Shown here: positions 1-9,844 of the stretch, in pieces
Layout of the letters: the number at the start of each line of letters is the position of its first letter
How positions within the stretch are numbered: the stretch's first letter is position 1
Source of the DNA: Purshia tridentata
Lineage: Eukaryota; Streptophyta; Magnoliopsida; Rosales; Rosaceae
Direction of reading: 5' to 3'
DNA: 64,000 nucleotides
NCBI GenBank assembly: GCA_003254885.1
Contig: QANT01001303.1
Span: forward strand, 1 to 64,000
Notes under the pieces: model-generated
Seen by the model: the letters and a program-made list of their open reading frames with translations, nothing else
What the model was told of the DNA's origin: nothing
The model's database searches: none
Position numbers and translations under genes: made by a program

Positions 1-274
1 CTGCTGCACAATGCTTTGTACTTTTTCTTTTCCATTAATTTTCTAATTCGACACCAACACCATGAATAGGATGGTAATTGGAATACATAGAATGTTAATT
101 TATGTACTTGAAGGAATTCATTATAATAAATTAACCTTGTGGAATCCGGAATTGAATGCTTGTGAAGAGATAAAAGAAGTAGTGTCAATTTGAGTATATC
201 ATTATGTATATCAATTTGATATCTGAGGATGTATGCATGTATGTACTTCGTGTACAAAATCAAAAATCTAATAT

Positions 275-1123
275 CTAGTGGTTTAGGATGTTGAGAAGGG
301 AAACTCTTGTTTTGATCATATGCCTAAATAGGCACTCAAGTCCTTCTTCATGATCTTGAATGCATGACTCCAGCTTGTCAAGTTGGTTGTGTGCATTATC
401 TGCACTTTTGGGCTGAGATTTGCTTGTCTTGATGAGTGAGAGCAATGCAGCATCCACCAATGAAAATTCATTTTCTTCTGTTTGTTCCTCAAAAGCTACT
501 CTTTTTGGCTGCATCATCTTTGAAATCAATGACCAGCTGCTTGGCTGTGATTTTGGCCCAGAGATGAAGGACAGCACTGATTCAAACACTGTGCGAGTGA
601 CTGCTTCAACATCTCTCAACTTGCTAACGATGGTAATAGTCTCGTTATCTTTGTTGAGGGAAGAGAAGGCGGATTCTTTCAAATTCCCCATACCCTTGTG
701 GCTTGCCTTTTTCACGATCTTCCTGGAGGTCAAGTATTTCCTGACCTCACTTGTGAGGCCAGAACTTTTACCTCCCCGCCTTCGGATAATTGATTGAAGT
801 TCCTGTACGCATTCCTTGGTTTGCAACAGGGCATCCTTGGCAGTGCCACAAACATCCAAGATCATAAGAGAGCCATCTAGTAGCTCATTAGCCCATTTCT
901 CATGGTGCTCTTGGGCTAAGGCTTGTTGAGTGAGTGGCAATAGAAGCAACCTATCCACACAATCATGCAATTCCTGGAGACCAGTTATTTTGTGGCTTAT
1001 TGATGATGATGATGATGTGGAGGTGGCTTCTGAAGATCTCAATCTACACAAATGTGCATCAAGTTCTTCAATGATGGGGTGTGGCCTAGAGGGGAAGCTG
1101 TTAGAGCGAGTATGGTAAGCCAT
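275..1123 (-). CDS. DUF241 (BPS1-like) protein, array gene 1
   Basis: Intronless gene of 282 residues in the plant-specific DUF241 family (PF03087), whose molecular role is unknown to me beyond the 'BPS1-like' label. The start is set at the Met of MAYHTRSNSFPS because every array member begins its homology there and a TATA box lies about 95 bp upstream; the frame happens to stay open 83 codons further upstream. In order: N-terminal RSNSFPSRPHP motif (about residues 6-16), a serine run (about 35-43), a helical core with LHDCVDRLLLLPLTQQALAQE and LLDGSL..LDVCGTAKDALLQTKE, a basic RRR segment (about 118), and a C-terminal predicted coiled coil ending in IKTRVSLLNILNH. No signal peptide or membrane segment is visible. 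Its closest relative in the window is the oppositely oriented gene 7. Confidence 0.9.
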   Translation of the reverse strand: MAYHTRSNSFPSRPHPIIEELDAHLCRLRSSEATSTSSSSSISHKITGLQELHDCVDRLLLLPLTQQALAQEHHEKWANELLDGSLMILDVCGTAKDALLQTKECVQELQSIIRRRGGKSSGLTSEVRKYLTSRKIVKKASHKGMGNLKESAFSSLNKDNETITIVSKLRDVEAVTRTVFESVLSFISGPKSQPSSWSLISKMMQPKRVAFEEQTEENEFSLVDAALLSLIKTSKSQPKSADNAHNQLDKLESCIQDHEEGLECLFRHMIKTRVSLLNILNH

Positions 1124-1218
1124 TTCTTCTTGTTCTTGTGAGAAGATAGAAGGCCTTGTAGATGTAGTTGATTTACAATTCACACTGATGTGTTCCATTC
1201 CGTATGCATCTGCTTCAT

Positions 1219-1500
1219 TATATAGTGTTTGTTGAGGAAGGGGACAAGGTATCTCATCTACTTCAATCATCAGTGGGTGGTAACATGCATGACTACAATT
1301 TGGATTTATATACAATATTATATACATGTTCCATAGGCAATGTTTATGCAATGTCTCTTCCCACACCAGCATAACAACTCATGAATTGATTGTTTTAGCA
1401 TATAAAATCACATAGTATCCTATTATAATGTAGCAATTGTTCAATCATAATGACATATTGGAGAGCGATCTATAAATTAAACATGCGATAGCACGAGTGG
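1219..1500 (-). promoter_or_regulatory. Promoter blocks of array gene 1 (TATA, CNE1, CNE2)
   Basis: In gene direction: CNE2 (CCACTCGTGC, 1491-1500), then CNE1 (centred on GAGACATTGCATAAACAT, about 1339-1358), then TATATAATG at 1219-1224. The same order and similar spacing recur at the other array genes, while sequence between the blocks is more diverged. Function is inferred from position and repetition only. Confidence 0.6.
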
Positions 1501-1719
1501 CATTGACCCTGTGCCTACTTATACGTGGAGAGATGAAAACCACGCATCCTAGCTTATACAGACAAATTCAATTATGCTGATCAATTTATATGATTAGTTA
1601 ATTCATTTTATTTTGCAGGTTCTTGACATGATTGTTGTGCAAGGAGCATGCAAGACTACAACCTGAATTGCGTTAATTTCCATTATAAAAATGGTAAGTA
1701 GCAGACTTGATGACTTGTA

Positions 1720-1747
1720 TTGTTCCCCAATCAGAAAGAAAACCAGC
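1720..1747 (-). promoter_or_regulatory. CNE4 copy of relic unit A
   Basis: A block reading TGTTCCCCAATCAGAAAGAA on the plus strand, followed by AACCAGCA. It recurs near 4529, 5863, 9254, 11178 and 13289, and inverted near 15692. An ATG before it opens a short frame in two copies, but the frame is not kept in the others, so it is treated as non-coding. Confidence 0.45.
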
Positions 1748-1874
1748 ACAATTGTCGTTCGTTGTAGAAGGGCTTGAGATCTGAGTCTTCCATGTGAATG
1801 CGATGTTTAGTCCCACTGATTTGTTTCTTTTAATCTCTGTTTTGACAATTATTTGAATAGTGATATGAGAGGGT

Positions 1875-2298
1875 GTGTTCTTGAGGGCTAGCTGTTACTG
1901 TGAGCATGTCAGTTGGATTTTGTGGCAGTCAGTTTTCTTTTCCCTACTTGGAGAAGAGAAGGTTTTTCAGTTAAATGTACAATTCAGTCTAGTGATTTAC
2001 TTCTCTTCCTTGCATAATATAACTATGAAGGGAGTAAGAGAATCTCTCAACCTTCTCCAATACAAGAAAAAAGTGATAACATGTTTGTGAAAGTGATTAG
2101 GCCAAATGTTCTATCAGTGATGTTGATGCAATGTCTCCCCATAACTGCCATTTCAAATCACACCCAATTATTTTACATATAAAATAATAAAAATCATATA
2201 ACTTACTATGATTCTTAATCTTAGGATAATGCTGTATTCTGAGGCCATGCTATATTATATTTTGAACAAGGGTGTTAAAAAAAGCAAGGCACAAGTGC
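1875..2298 (-). pseudogene. DUF241 relic unit A: gene 5' end and promoter only
   Basis: About 1881-1910 matches, with changes, the stretch of gene 1 that encodes the RSNS motif and the start (GCTGTTACTGTGAGCATG against GCTGTTAGAGCGAGTATG). It is followed by leader-like sequence (about 1935-1995, including TACAATTCAGTCTAG), a CNE1 copy (2119-2140) and a CNE2-like copy (GCACAAGTGC, 2289-2298). The gene body is absent. This is what remains of a complete array unit whose coding part was deleted. Confidence 0.55.
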
Positions 2299-2610
2299 AT
2301 TGACCCCTTTTCCTCATTTCTACGAAAAAGGCGATAACTTTTCTTTAATGTCTTCCCATGTGTATTTACAAATTTTCTATTCTGTTTCACGCAACACCTA
2401 TAAAGTTATTTTTATGCAGCACATTTGCACATGGAAAAAAAAAAACTAATTTTCTGTGCTAATTTCCTTTGTAATCCCAGATATTAGATCTACAAACAAG
2501 GCAGAGATGATGCCTCATGTCTACCATTAGGTTATTAACATGAATATGTAATGTTTATTGCATGCTTTCCTTTGAATGTAAGTAATTGGTGATTATTGAT
2601 TATCTCCCTT

Positions 2611-2628
2611 GAGACAATTGGAATCTTG
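2611..2628 (-). promoter_or_regulatory. CNE3 beyond array gene 2
   Basis: GAGACAATTGGAATCTTG on the plus strand, 412 bp beyond the stop of gene 2. The same word, nearly unchanged, lies 309-477 bp beyond the stops of genes 3 to 7. Adjoining TTGATTATCTCCCTT is also shared with the gene 3 copy. Role unknown: downstream element, or distal element of the neighbouring unit. Confidence 0.5.
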
Positions 2629-3039
2629 ACGGCCTTGACAGTTGTGATCATTTTCCCAAATCCCATGTGACCTCAATCATGATGTCAAGAACTCCTGTGA
2701 ATTTTCCTCTCGGTAAACAGAGTAGAATTGGCTTTGTATTAATATATATTCTTCTTATAGTTGGTCTAGAAGGAATTCCATTTTTCCATTAATTTTCATA
2801 CCATGTTTTGGAAGATAATTTGAATACTTAGAAGCAAAACGGTAGAATGTTTCTGTACTTGCAGTAATTTATGGTGGCCAGCATAATTAACCTTGTGGTC
2901 TCCAAAAATAAATGCTCTTGTAGATAGAAAACAGGTAGGTAGAAATTTGAGCACAAGAGTATATCATTATGTATATCAAATTGGTAAAAGAGGATGTATA
3001 CAAGCATGCTTTTCATGTACAAAATGGAAAAGCTAATAT

Positions 3040-3891
3040 CTAGTGGTTTAGGATGTTGAGAAGGGAGACTCTTGTTTTGATCAATTGCCTAAATAGGCAT
3101 TCAATTCCTTCTTCATGATCTTGAATGCATGACTCCAGCTTGTCAAGCTGGTTGTGTGCATTATCCTTGGGATGAGATTTGCTTGTCTTGATGAGTGAGT
3201 GCAATGCAGCATCCACCTCTGCAAATTCATTTACTTCTGTTTCTTCCTCACAAGCTACTCCCTTCGAGTGCATAATCTTAGAAACCAATGACCAGCTGCT
3301 TGGCTGTGACTTTGGCCCATTGATGAAGGACAGCAGTGATTCAAGCACTGTGAGAGTGATTGCTTCAACATCCCTCAACTTGCTAACAATGGAAATAGTC
3401 TCATGGTCCATGTTGAGGGAAGAGAAAGTGGATCTGTTTGCCATTCCCTTCAGGTTAGTCATAGCCTTGTGGATTGCCTTCTTCACCATCTTCCTGGAGG
3501 TTAAGTATCTCCTGACCTCACTTGTGATGCTGGCACTTTCACCTCTGCACCTTCGTATAATTGATTGAAGTTCCTGTACCCATTCCTTGGTTTGCAACAG
3601 GGCATCCTTGGCAGTGCCACAAACATCCAAGATTCTTAGAGAGCCATCTAGGAGCTGATTAGCCCATTGCTCATGCTGCTCTTGAGCTAAGGCTTGTTGA
3701 GTGAGCGGCAATAGAAGCAACCTATCAACACAATCATGCAAGTCTTGGAGACCAGTTAGTTTGTGGCTTATTGATGATGATGATGTGGAGGTGGCTTCTG
3801 GAGATGTCAATCTACACAAAAGTTCATCAAGTTCTTCATTGATGGGATGTGACCTTGAGGGGAAGCTGTTAGAGCGAGTATGGTAAGCCAT
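3040..3891 (-). CDS. DUF241 (BPS1-like) protein, array gene 2
   Basis: Intronless, 283 residues, same family and layout as gene 1. N-terminal MAYHTRSNSFPSRSHP, serine run, LHDCVDRLLLLPLTQQALAQE core, LLDGSLRILDVCGTAKDALL, a single charged RRCRGE linker, and a C-terminal coiled-coil region ending IKTRVSLLNILNH. Start chosen by alignment with the other members; the frame remains open 48 codons upstream, which I regard as chance. It carries a short insertion (LKGMANRSTFSSLN) relative to genes 1 and 7, which are otherwise its nearest relatives. The 3' and 5' flanks are shared with gene 1, so the duplication took whole units. Confidence 0.9.
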   Translation of the reverse strand: MAYHTRSNSFPSRSHPINEELDELLCRLTSPEATSTSSSSISHKLTGLQDLHDCVDRLLLLPLTQQALAQEQHEQWANQLLDGSLRILDVCGTAKDALLQTKEWVQELQSIIRRCRGESASITSEVRRYLTSRKMVKKAIHKAMTNLKGMANRSTFSSLNMDHETISIVSKLRDVEAITLTVLESLLSFINGPKSQPSSWSLVSKIMHSKGVACEEETEVNEFAEVDAALHSLIKTSKSHPKDNAHNQLDKLESCIQDHEEGIECLFRQLIKTRVSLLNILNH

Positions 3892-3987
3892 TTCTTCTTT
3901 GTGTCTTGTGAGAAGGTAGAACACTTTGTAGATGTAGTTAATGTACAATTCAGACTGTTGTGCTCCTTTCCATATGCATGTGCTTAA

Positions 3988-4260
3988 TATATAGTGTTTG
4001 TTGAGGAACGGAACAAGGAATCTCATCCACTTCAATCATCAGTGGGTGGTAACATGCATGACTTCAATTTGGATTTATAAATATATGTACCCTAGTTAAT
4101 GTTTATGCAATGTCTCTTCCCACACCAGCATACCAACGCATGAACTGACTATTAAAGCATATGAAATCACATAGTATCGTATTATAATATAACAATAATT
4201 CAATCATAATTAACATATTGGACAGCAATCTATAAATTAAAAATGCGATAGCACGAGTGG
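3988..4260 (-). promoter_or_regulatory. Promoter blocks of array gene 2 (TATA, CNE1, CNE2)
   Basis: TATATA at 3988-3993, CNE1 at about 4099-4118 (plus strand TGTTTATGCAATGTCTC), and CNE2 GCACGAGTGG at 4251-4260. Spacing is the same as at gene 1 within about 10 bp. Confidence 0.6.
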
Positions 4261-4726
4261 CATTGACCCTGTGTCTACTAATACGTGAATAGGTGAAAAC
4301 CACGCGTTCTAGCTGTCCTTCTTATGTGCTTAAGCTTATACAGACAAATTCAATTATGCTGATCAATTTATGTGATTAGTTAACTCATCTTATTTTGCAG
4401 GTCCTTAACATGATTGTTGCCCAAGGAGCATACAAGACCTGCAACCTGCATTAATTTGTGACCTTGCATTGTGTTTCCATATTGTAGAAAAATGGCAAGC
4501 AGCAGACTTGATGACTTGTACTGTTCCCCAAACAGAAGGAAAACCAGCAGAATTTGTTGCAATAGTTTGAAGGGTTTGAGATCTGAGTCTTCCATGTGAG
4601 TGCCATGTATAAGTCCAATTGATTTGTTTCTTCTTATCTGTGTTTGATTATTTCCTAAGAGATAACTGGGAATTAAAATAGACAGATTTCACATTTATTT
4701 AAATGAGAGGGCATGTTCTTCCGGGC

Positions 4727-5058
4727 GAGCTGTTAGAGTAAGCATGGCAATTGTTTTGTGACAGCCATTTGTTCTTCTACCCTGAGAAGAGAAGGTTTTT
4801 CAGTTGAATTTACAATTCAGTCTAGAAATGAGGGGAACAAAGAGAATCTCTTAACCTTCTCTGATACAAGAAGAAAAGTGTTACCTCAGTGATGTCTATG
4901 CATTGTCTCTCCATCACTGGTATCTCAACTCATATCCATTTTTTTTACACATAAAATAATAAAATCATAGTATCTGAAGCTTAGGATAATGCTTTATACT
5001 GATGCCATGCTATATTATATTTTGAACAGAGGTGATAAAATATGCAAGGCACGAGTGG
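4727..5058 (-). pseudogene. DUF241 relic unit B: gene 5' end and promoter only
   Basis: 4727-4749 (GAGCTGTTAGAGTAAGCATG) is a near copy of the start-proximal coding stretch of the array genes. It is followed by leader-like sequence (AGAAGAGAAGGTTTTTCAGTTGAA, about 4790-4815, quoted in part), a CNE1 copy at 4891-4912 and an intact CNE2 GCACGAGTGG at 5049-5058. A CNE4 copy at 4529-4556 and a diverged CNE3-like stretch (about 4640-4675) mark the lost 3' side. The coding body is missing. Confidence 0.6.
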
Positions 5059-5862
5059 ATTGACACATTTTCCTCATTTCCAAGAAAAAGGCAATAACCA
5101 TTCTTTAGTGTCTTCCAATGTGTATTTATATATTTTCTCGTGTTTCAAGCAACACCAATAATGTTATTTTTATGTAACGCATTTGCACGTGAACACAAAT
5201 TAATTCTTTATTCTAATTGCCGTTGTAATCGAAGATATTCGATCTACAAACAAGGCAGAGATGAAGCTTCATGTCCAGCATTAGTTAATTGACATAATTA
5301 AGATGTAAATTAGTTTACATGAGTTAAAACCAGAGGGTGAATCCCATCACCTCATAAAACTTGGCATGAAAATGCTTATTTTGAAGTTTCTGCTATCTGC
5401 CTATCTGGTTTTGGTTGTTTTATGTAGCCACTAGCCAAGACTCTCTTTTCATTTTCCAAATTTTTACAAGGCATAAATAGGAGCAGTGATCAATTTCAAA
5501 TTATGAGGCTTAACAAGATTCAGAGTAATCAGAAATTAACTTGGTGAATGGAACAACAACTTACACAAATTTTATTCATTTGTGACCTACCAAAGATTAA
5601 ATTAAGTACCACACTCACCCCACGACTACATGGAAAAACAATATTTAAACGAAACCTTTTTTTTGGTAGACTGGAGGCCTCAGGCCCATATTTAAACAAA
5701 ACTTTGACTGGTAAAGATAAGTCATATGGATTTTATGGATTTTATGGATTTCAAAAGGATTATATTACAAGAAGCAAGAAAGATCATATCAGAGACTTCA
5801 CCTTCTCTTTATATTTTGTTGAAAGATACTCTGAGATACTGAGTGAGCATGCCAAATTATCA

Positions 5863-5993
5863 TGTTGTCCTCTAACAGAAAGACAGCCAGCATATGCTTA
5901 GTTCTTAAAGCATGTGAGATTCAAGTCCTCATTTGAATGTCATTAATTAACTGTTGATTATTGATTATCTCCCTTGAGACAATTGGAATCTTG
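5863..5993 (-). promoter_or_regulatory. CNE4 and CNE3 beyond array gene 3
   Basis: CNE4 (TGTTGTCCTCTAACAGAAAG, 5863-5892 including CAGCCAGCA) and CNE3 (GAGACAATTGGAATCTTG, 5976-5993), 477 bp beyond the stop of gene 3. Gene 3 is the most diverged coding copy, yet CNE3 is identical to the gene 2 copy. Confidence 0.5.
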
Positions 5994-6469
5994 ACACCCT
6001 TGCCTTGCACAAATCCCATGTGACCTTAATCATAATTTCAAAAGCTCCTGTGAATTTACATCTCAGACCTCAGTTTGACATACCAGAATTGACTTTGTAA
6101 TTTATTTAGCTTCTTTGTTTTTGTTGGAAGAGGGGGGTAAGCTTGGTTTGGAGTTAATTTTTTTAATCTTGCAATTCATCTATATGGAGTTCATTTTTCC
6201 ATTATAGGATGATAACTGGAATATTTAGAAGGAAAATGGTAGAATGCTAAAGTTTCAGTACTTGCAGGAATTCATGATAAATAGATCAGAAAAAAGAGCA
6301 GTAGCAATTTAAGTAAAAGAGTAATATCATATTGTATTACAAAAGATATTACATGTATATTTCATTAATGTACAAATAATATTCATAGGGAACTAATTAT
6401 CTAGTATCCAGGCCAATCCAGGCCAACAAAAATCTTGGATATTCATGATGATAGTGCAACAAAATTTTC

Positions 6470-7378
6470 TCAGTTGCTGAGGATGTTGAGAAGGGAAACT
6501 CTATTTTTGATTAAACGCCGAAACAGACACTCAAGGCCTTCTTCTAGATCTTGAGTGCACAGTTCCAATTGTTGCAGCTCACTTTGCACATTCTCGCTGT
6601 CCATGGTGTTGTCAGATTTGCTTGTTTCTTGACATGCAAGGGAGAGCAATACAGCATCTACATCAGCAAACTCATTCACACATGCCTTTTCTTCCTCACA
6701 AGCAACTCTTTTGTTGAGCACCAGCTTGGAAACGAAAGACCAGCCCCTCAGCTTTGATTGTGCCTTTGCTCCAGAGATGAAGGACAAAAGGGACTCAAAC
6801 ACTGTGAGAGAGACTGCTTCAACCTCTCTCAACACACCAACCAAAGCCACAGTCACATTGTCTTTGTTGGTGGAAGAGAAGGTGCTTTTTTTCTCAGAAC
6901 TCCTCAAAGTTACCAGGGCCTTGCAGATTGCCTTCTTGACAACCTTTCTTGAGGCTAAGTACTTCCTGACCTCATTAGTGAACCCACTTTTACCGCCTCT
7001 TCTTCTGCGCATAATGGATTGAATTTCGCGTGCGCATTCCTTGGTGTGTAGCAAGGCATCCTTGGCTGCTGTGCACACATCCAAGAGCCTAAGAGAACCA
7101 TCCAAAAGCTCATCCACCCATTTCTCATTGCGCTCTCGGACAAAGGCTGATTGACAGAGGGGTAACTGAAACAACTCATTGACACAGTTGTGCAAATCCA
7201 GAAGGCCACTTAACTTCTGGCTTATGGATGATGATGATGGAGAGGTGGCATCAGAGGATGATACCACTCTCAACAAATGATCTTCGCATTGTTGAAATAG
7301 CGGGTGGGGTTTGGAAGGCAAGCTGATAGAGCGAATATGATAATTGGATTTCGGGTTCAAAGGTGAGGCTGCAGCCAT
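6470..7378 (-). CDS. DUF241 (BPS1-like) protein, array gene 3 (divergent)
   Basis: Intronless, 302 residues, the longest and most divergent array member and the only one of its group. It keeps the family landmarks: YHIRSISLPSKPHP at the N-terminus (RSISLP in place of RSNSxP), LHNCVNELFQLPLCQSAF, LLDGSLRLLDVCTAAKDALLHTKE, RRRRGGKSGFTNEVRKYLAS, a C-terminal predicted coiled coil and IKNRVSLLNILSN. The extra length is in the central and pre-coil loops (for example ACQETSKSDNTMDSENVQS). The start MAAASPLN is supported by a TATATATA box 100 bp upstream and by similar MAASPLN starts in genes 5 and 6. No transit peptide or membrane segment is evident. Confidence 0.9.
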   Translation of the reverse strand: MAAASPLNPKSNYHIRSISLPSKPHPLFQQCEDHLLRVVSSSDATSPSSSSISQKLSGLLDLHNCVNELFQLPLCQSAFVRERNEKWVDELLDGSLRLLDVCTAAKDALLHTKECAREIQSIMRRRRGGKSGFTNEVRKYLASRKVVKKAICKALVTLRSSEKKSTFSSTNKDNVTVALVGVLREVEAVSLTVFESLLSFISGAKAQSKLRGWSFVSKLVLNKRVACEEEKACVNEFADVDAVLLSLACQETSKSDNTMDSENVQSELQQLELCTQDLEEGLECLFRRLIKNRVSLLNILSN

Positions 7379-7477
7379 TTTTCTTTGCTAGGAAAAAGAG
7401 AGAGCTAGCTAGAGATAGATTTGGAAGTTTGAGTTCAGCAAATTTGCCTTGTTGCTTTCCTTCAACACCTGGTCTAC

Positions 7478-7736
7478 ATATATATAGTGGGAGTGGAGGG
7501 AGACACACAGCATCTTATCCTATCATATATGAATGAGGCTATAGCATGATTTCATTTGGATCTAAAACACTATCTCAGCGATGTTTATGCAATGCTCCCC
7601 AACACCTCAAAAACTACAACTCACCACCGCATTATTTTAACTCGCACATATCTCAGAGTATCTCCAACCAAGTCATGAGATATTGCTTCTATTGGCTTCA
7701 TATGCCAAAATAGTGATGGGGGATCTGCACGAGGGG
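7478..7736 (-). promoter_or_regulatory. Promoter blocks of array gene 3 (TATA, CNE1, weak CNE2)
   Basis: TATATATAG at 7478-7486, CNE1 at 7580-7600 (one base shorter in its centre than the other copies), and a CNE2-like GCACGAGGGG at 7727-7736. CNE2 is weaker here, but its 147 bp spacing from CNE1 matches the other genes. Confidence 0.5.
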
Positions 7737-9253
7737 CTGGCTTCAATTATTATGCAGATTCAAAATTGCATTGTGGGATGTGATCTATCCATTAATTTGC
7801 AGACAAGTACAAAAATGAAACCACTTGGACAATTGCTTAGGCAGGCCAAGGCCAACCTCTCCGGGAGACAAGATGGGGATGCTTCACTCGTGTGCACACG
7901 TGGCTACTTGATACACCAATTAGTACTATGCTACATTATTACCGGGTAGATTGGACTTTGGAGAATGCAACATTTTACATTTAAAAAAAAAAAAACATTT
8001 TACAATCACCTGCCAATCCTCATCATAATCACGTGTAGTACTTTCCTTGGTGCTGCAGCCAAAACCCGCAATGCTTATTATATCTTCCAGCTCTCAGCTC
8101 GTGTTAAATAATCGTGTTTTGATAAATGATACTTATCATGTTAAATAATTTTAGATTTCACAAACAATTTGATTGCCTTTTTATCAACTTGCTAAATGCC
8201 TAACAAAAAACAAAAGAGGAACTTTTATCTCTGTAGTGGGTTCTACTGCATATCTAAAGATCGAAACTTTTTTTTATCTGAGTCGAAAGATTGAAACTTG
8301 ATTCCAAAGAAAGATGGTGACTGAGTTTTACAAGAAGTGCCCATATTAGTCCACAAACATGAAATATTCTCCAAGAGCAAAACCAAAAGTGAAAAACTAG
8401 AAAAATTACTTGCACAAGGACCCACATGCATGCCTCTAATCTAAACTTGAAATAACCAATTAATATATCAGTGGTTAGGTACTATAACCTAAAAATCATT
8501 TGGTTAGAAAGAAATAAAAGTGTAAAACTGTAAAAGGTAACTAAAAATCATTTGGGTACTCCTTTGGGGTTAAGATCAAAACTGAACCATGCAAGGTTGA
8601 TTGAGTTGAAATCATCAGTACCCATTTTATCAGTCTTTCTATTTGTACTTTGATGAAGGAGATGGGAAAATGGGGCATTAGAGGGTGACCCAACTTGATA
8701 AAACATACAGAGGTTCCAAAATATGGTATGTATGGGTTAAATTTCTGTGTTTTGATTGTTGTGATTCGTTGAAGTTACGTTTTTTGGGGTTAAAATTAAG
8801 GTAAAACCAAATAAATGAATTTTTTTGTGTGTTTTAGTTTTATTTCTGATTCGTTGAAATTAGTATCCAGATCATGTTATTCGACGCAAGTAGTTCTATT
8901 TGTATGGAACTTGTTGTTTGTTTCGAGTCTTTTGACATGCTGGCTTTTGATGATTAAGTGGTCCCAATTTTGTGATGAACTTCCAGCACCGTACTTGGTT
9001 ATTGAATTAGCAATTATTTTCTTGTTATTTTATCTCGTCATTAACTAATCACATACAGCAAATGAAAGCAAATAATCAGAAATTTTCCAGCTTAACATAA
9101 CCAATATTACAAGTTGAACTTTCATTGCATAGCTGACTTACTTATTGAATAGGCTTTCAAATTGCGAGTATGCAGGGGAGGCAAGACCTGCATCCACCAC
9201 TTCTCTGTGTCTTTCCAAGATGCAAGAAAATAATTCAGGCTTATTATATGGGG
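7737..9253. other. Spacer between array genes 3 and 4
   Basis: The longest spacer of the array. I see no coding sequence; open frames here are short and match nothing. It holds a poly-A stretch near 7982 and AT-rich unique sequence. No array blocks were recognised until CNE4 at 9254. Confidence 0.4.
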
Positions 9254-9431
9254 TTGTTCCCCACAAAGAGAATCAGCCACATGGAGATTCAAATCCACCA
9301 TGCACATGTGTGAAACTTATTATTCTTTACTTCGGCTGAAGCTACCATGTGATTCTTATAGATTATTATCTGTTTATCTGTGTTTAATCATATATTAACA
9401 GTTGAGACAATTGGGATCTTGACGATTATAA
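9254..9431 (-). promoter_or_regulatory. CNE4 and CNE3 beyond array gene 4
   Basis: CNE4-like TTGTTCCCCACAAAGAGAAT at about 9254-9279 and CNE3 GAGACAATTGGGATCTTG at 9414-9431, 414 bp beyond the stop of gene 4. About 100 bp before CNE4 (9160-9240) also repeats at 13190-13280 and in part at 11150-11180. Confidence 0.5.
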
Positions 9432-9844
9432 TATCAATTAAATAGCACGAAATTCATTAAAAGCATCAATTTTTTTTTTTTAAGCAAAAGATACAAACAT
9501 CTTGATGGCTTAAGCAATGGTTTAGTTTATTCACCATCATGTTTTTTAAGTTTTGAAGGAGATCACTCAACAAAGTTACTTCATGGATGATTTATGCATG
9601 GGAAAATATTGTTTGAGAACTAAAACAAGGGACTTGGTTGAATACAATTTAGGTTGTTTTATCACCAGTATTGAACAATTAAAAAAGATGGATAAAACAA
9701 TGATATAGAGGATATATGTTATGTGTAAAAAGAGTATATTACTTTAGAATCTGAAGAGAGAATACAAATATATCTCATTCATATACAAGTATGTGTGGTT
9801 AATCTCTACAAAATTGGATGCCCAATGCATGATGATTTTCATGC

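Noticed and set aside
4491-4598. Small open frame MASSRLDDLYCSPNRRKTSR... (35 residues), partly repeated at 1692 and inverted near 15,750
   Set aside because: The three most similar copies look like a conserved peptide, but homologous blocks at 5863, 9254, 11178 and 13289 do not keep the frame or the start. The conservation is at DNA level (CNE4).
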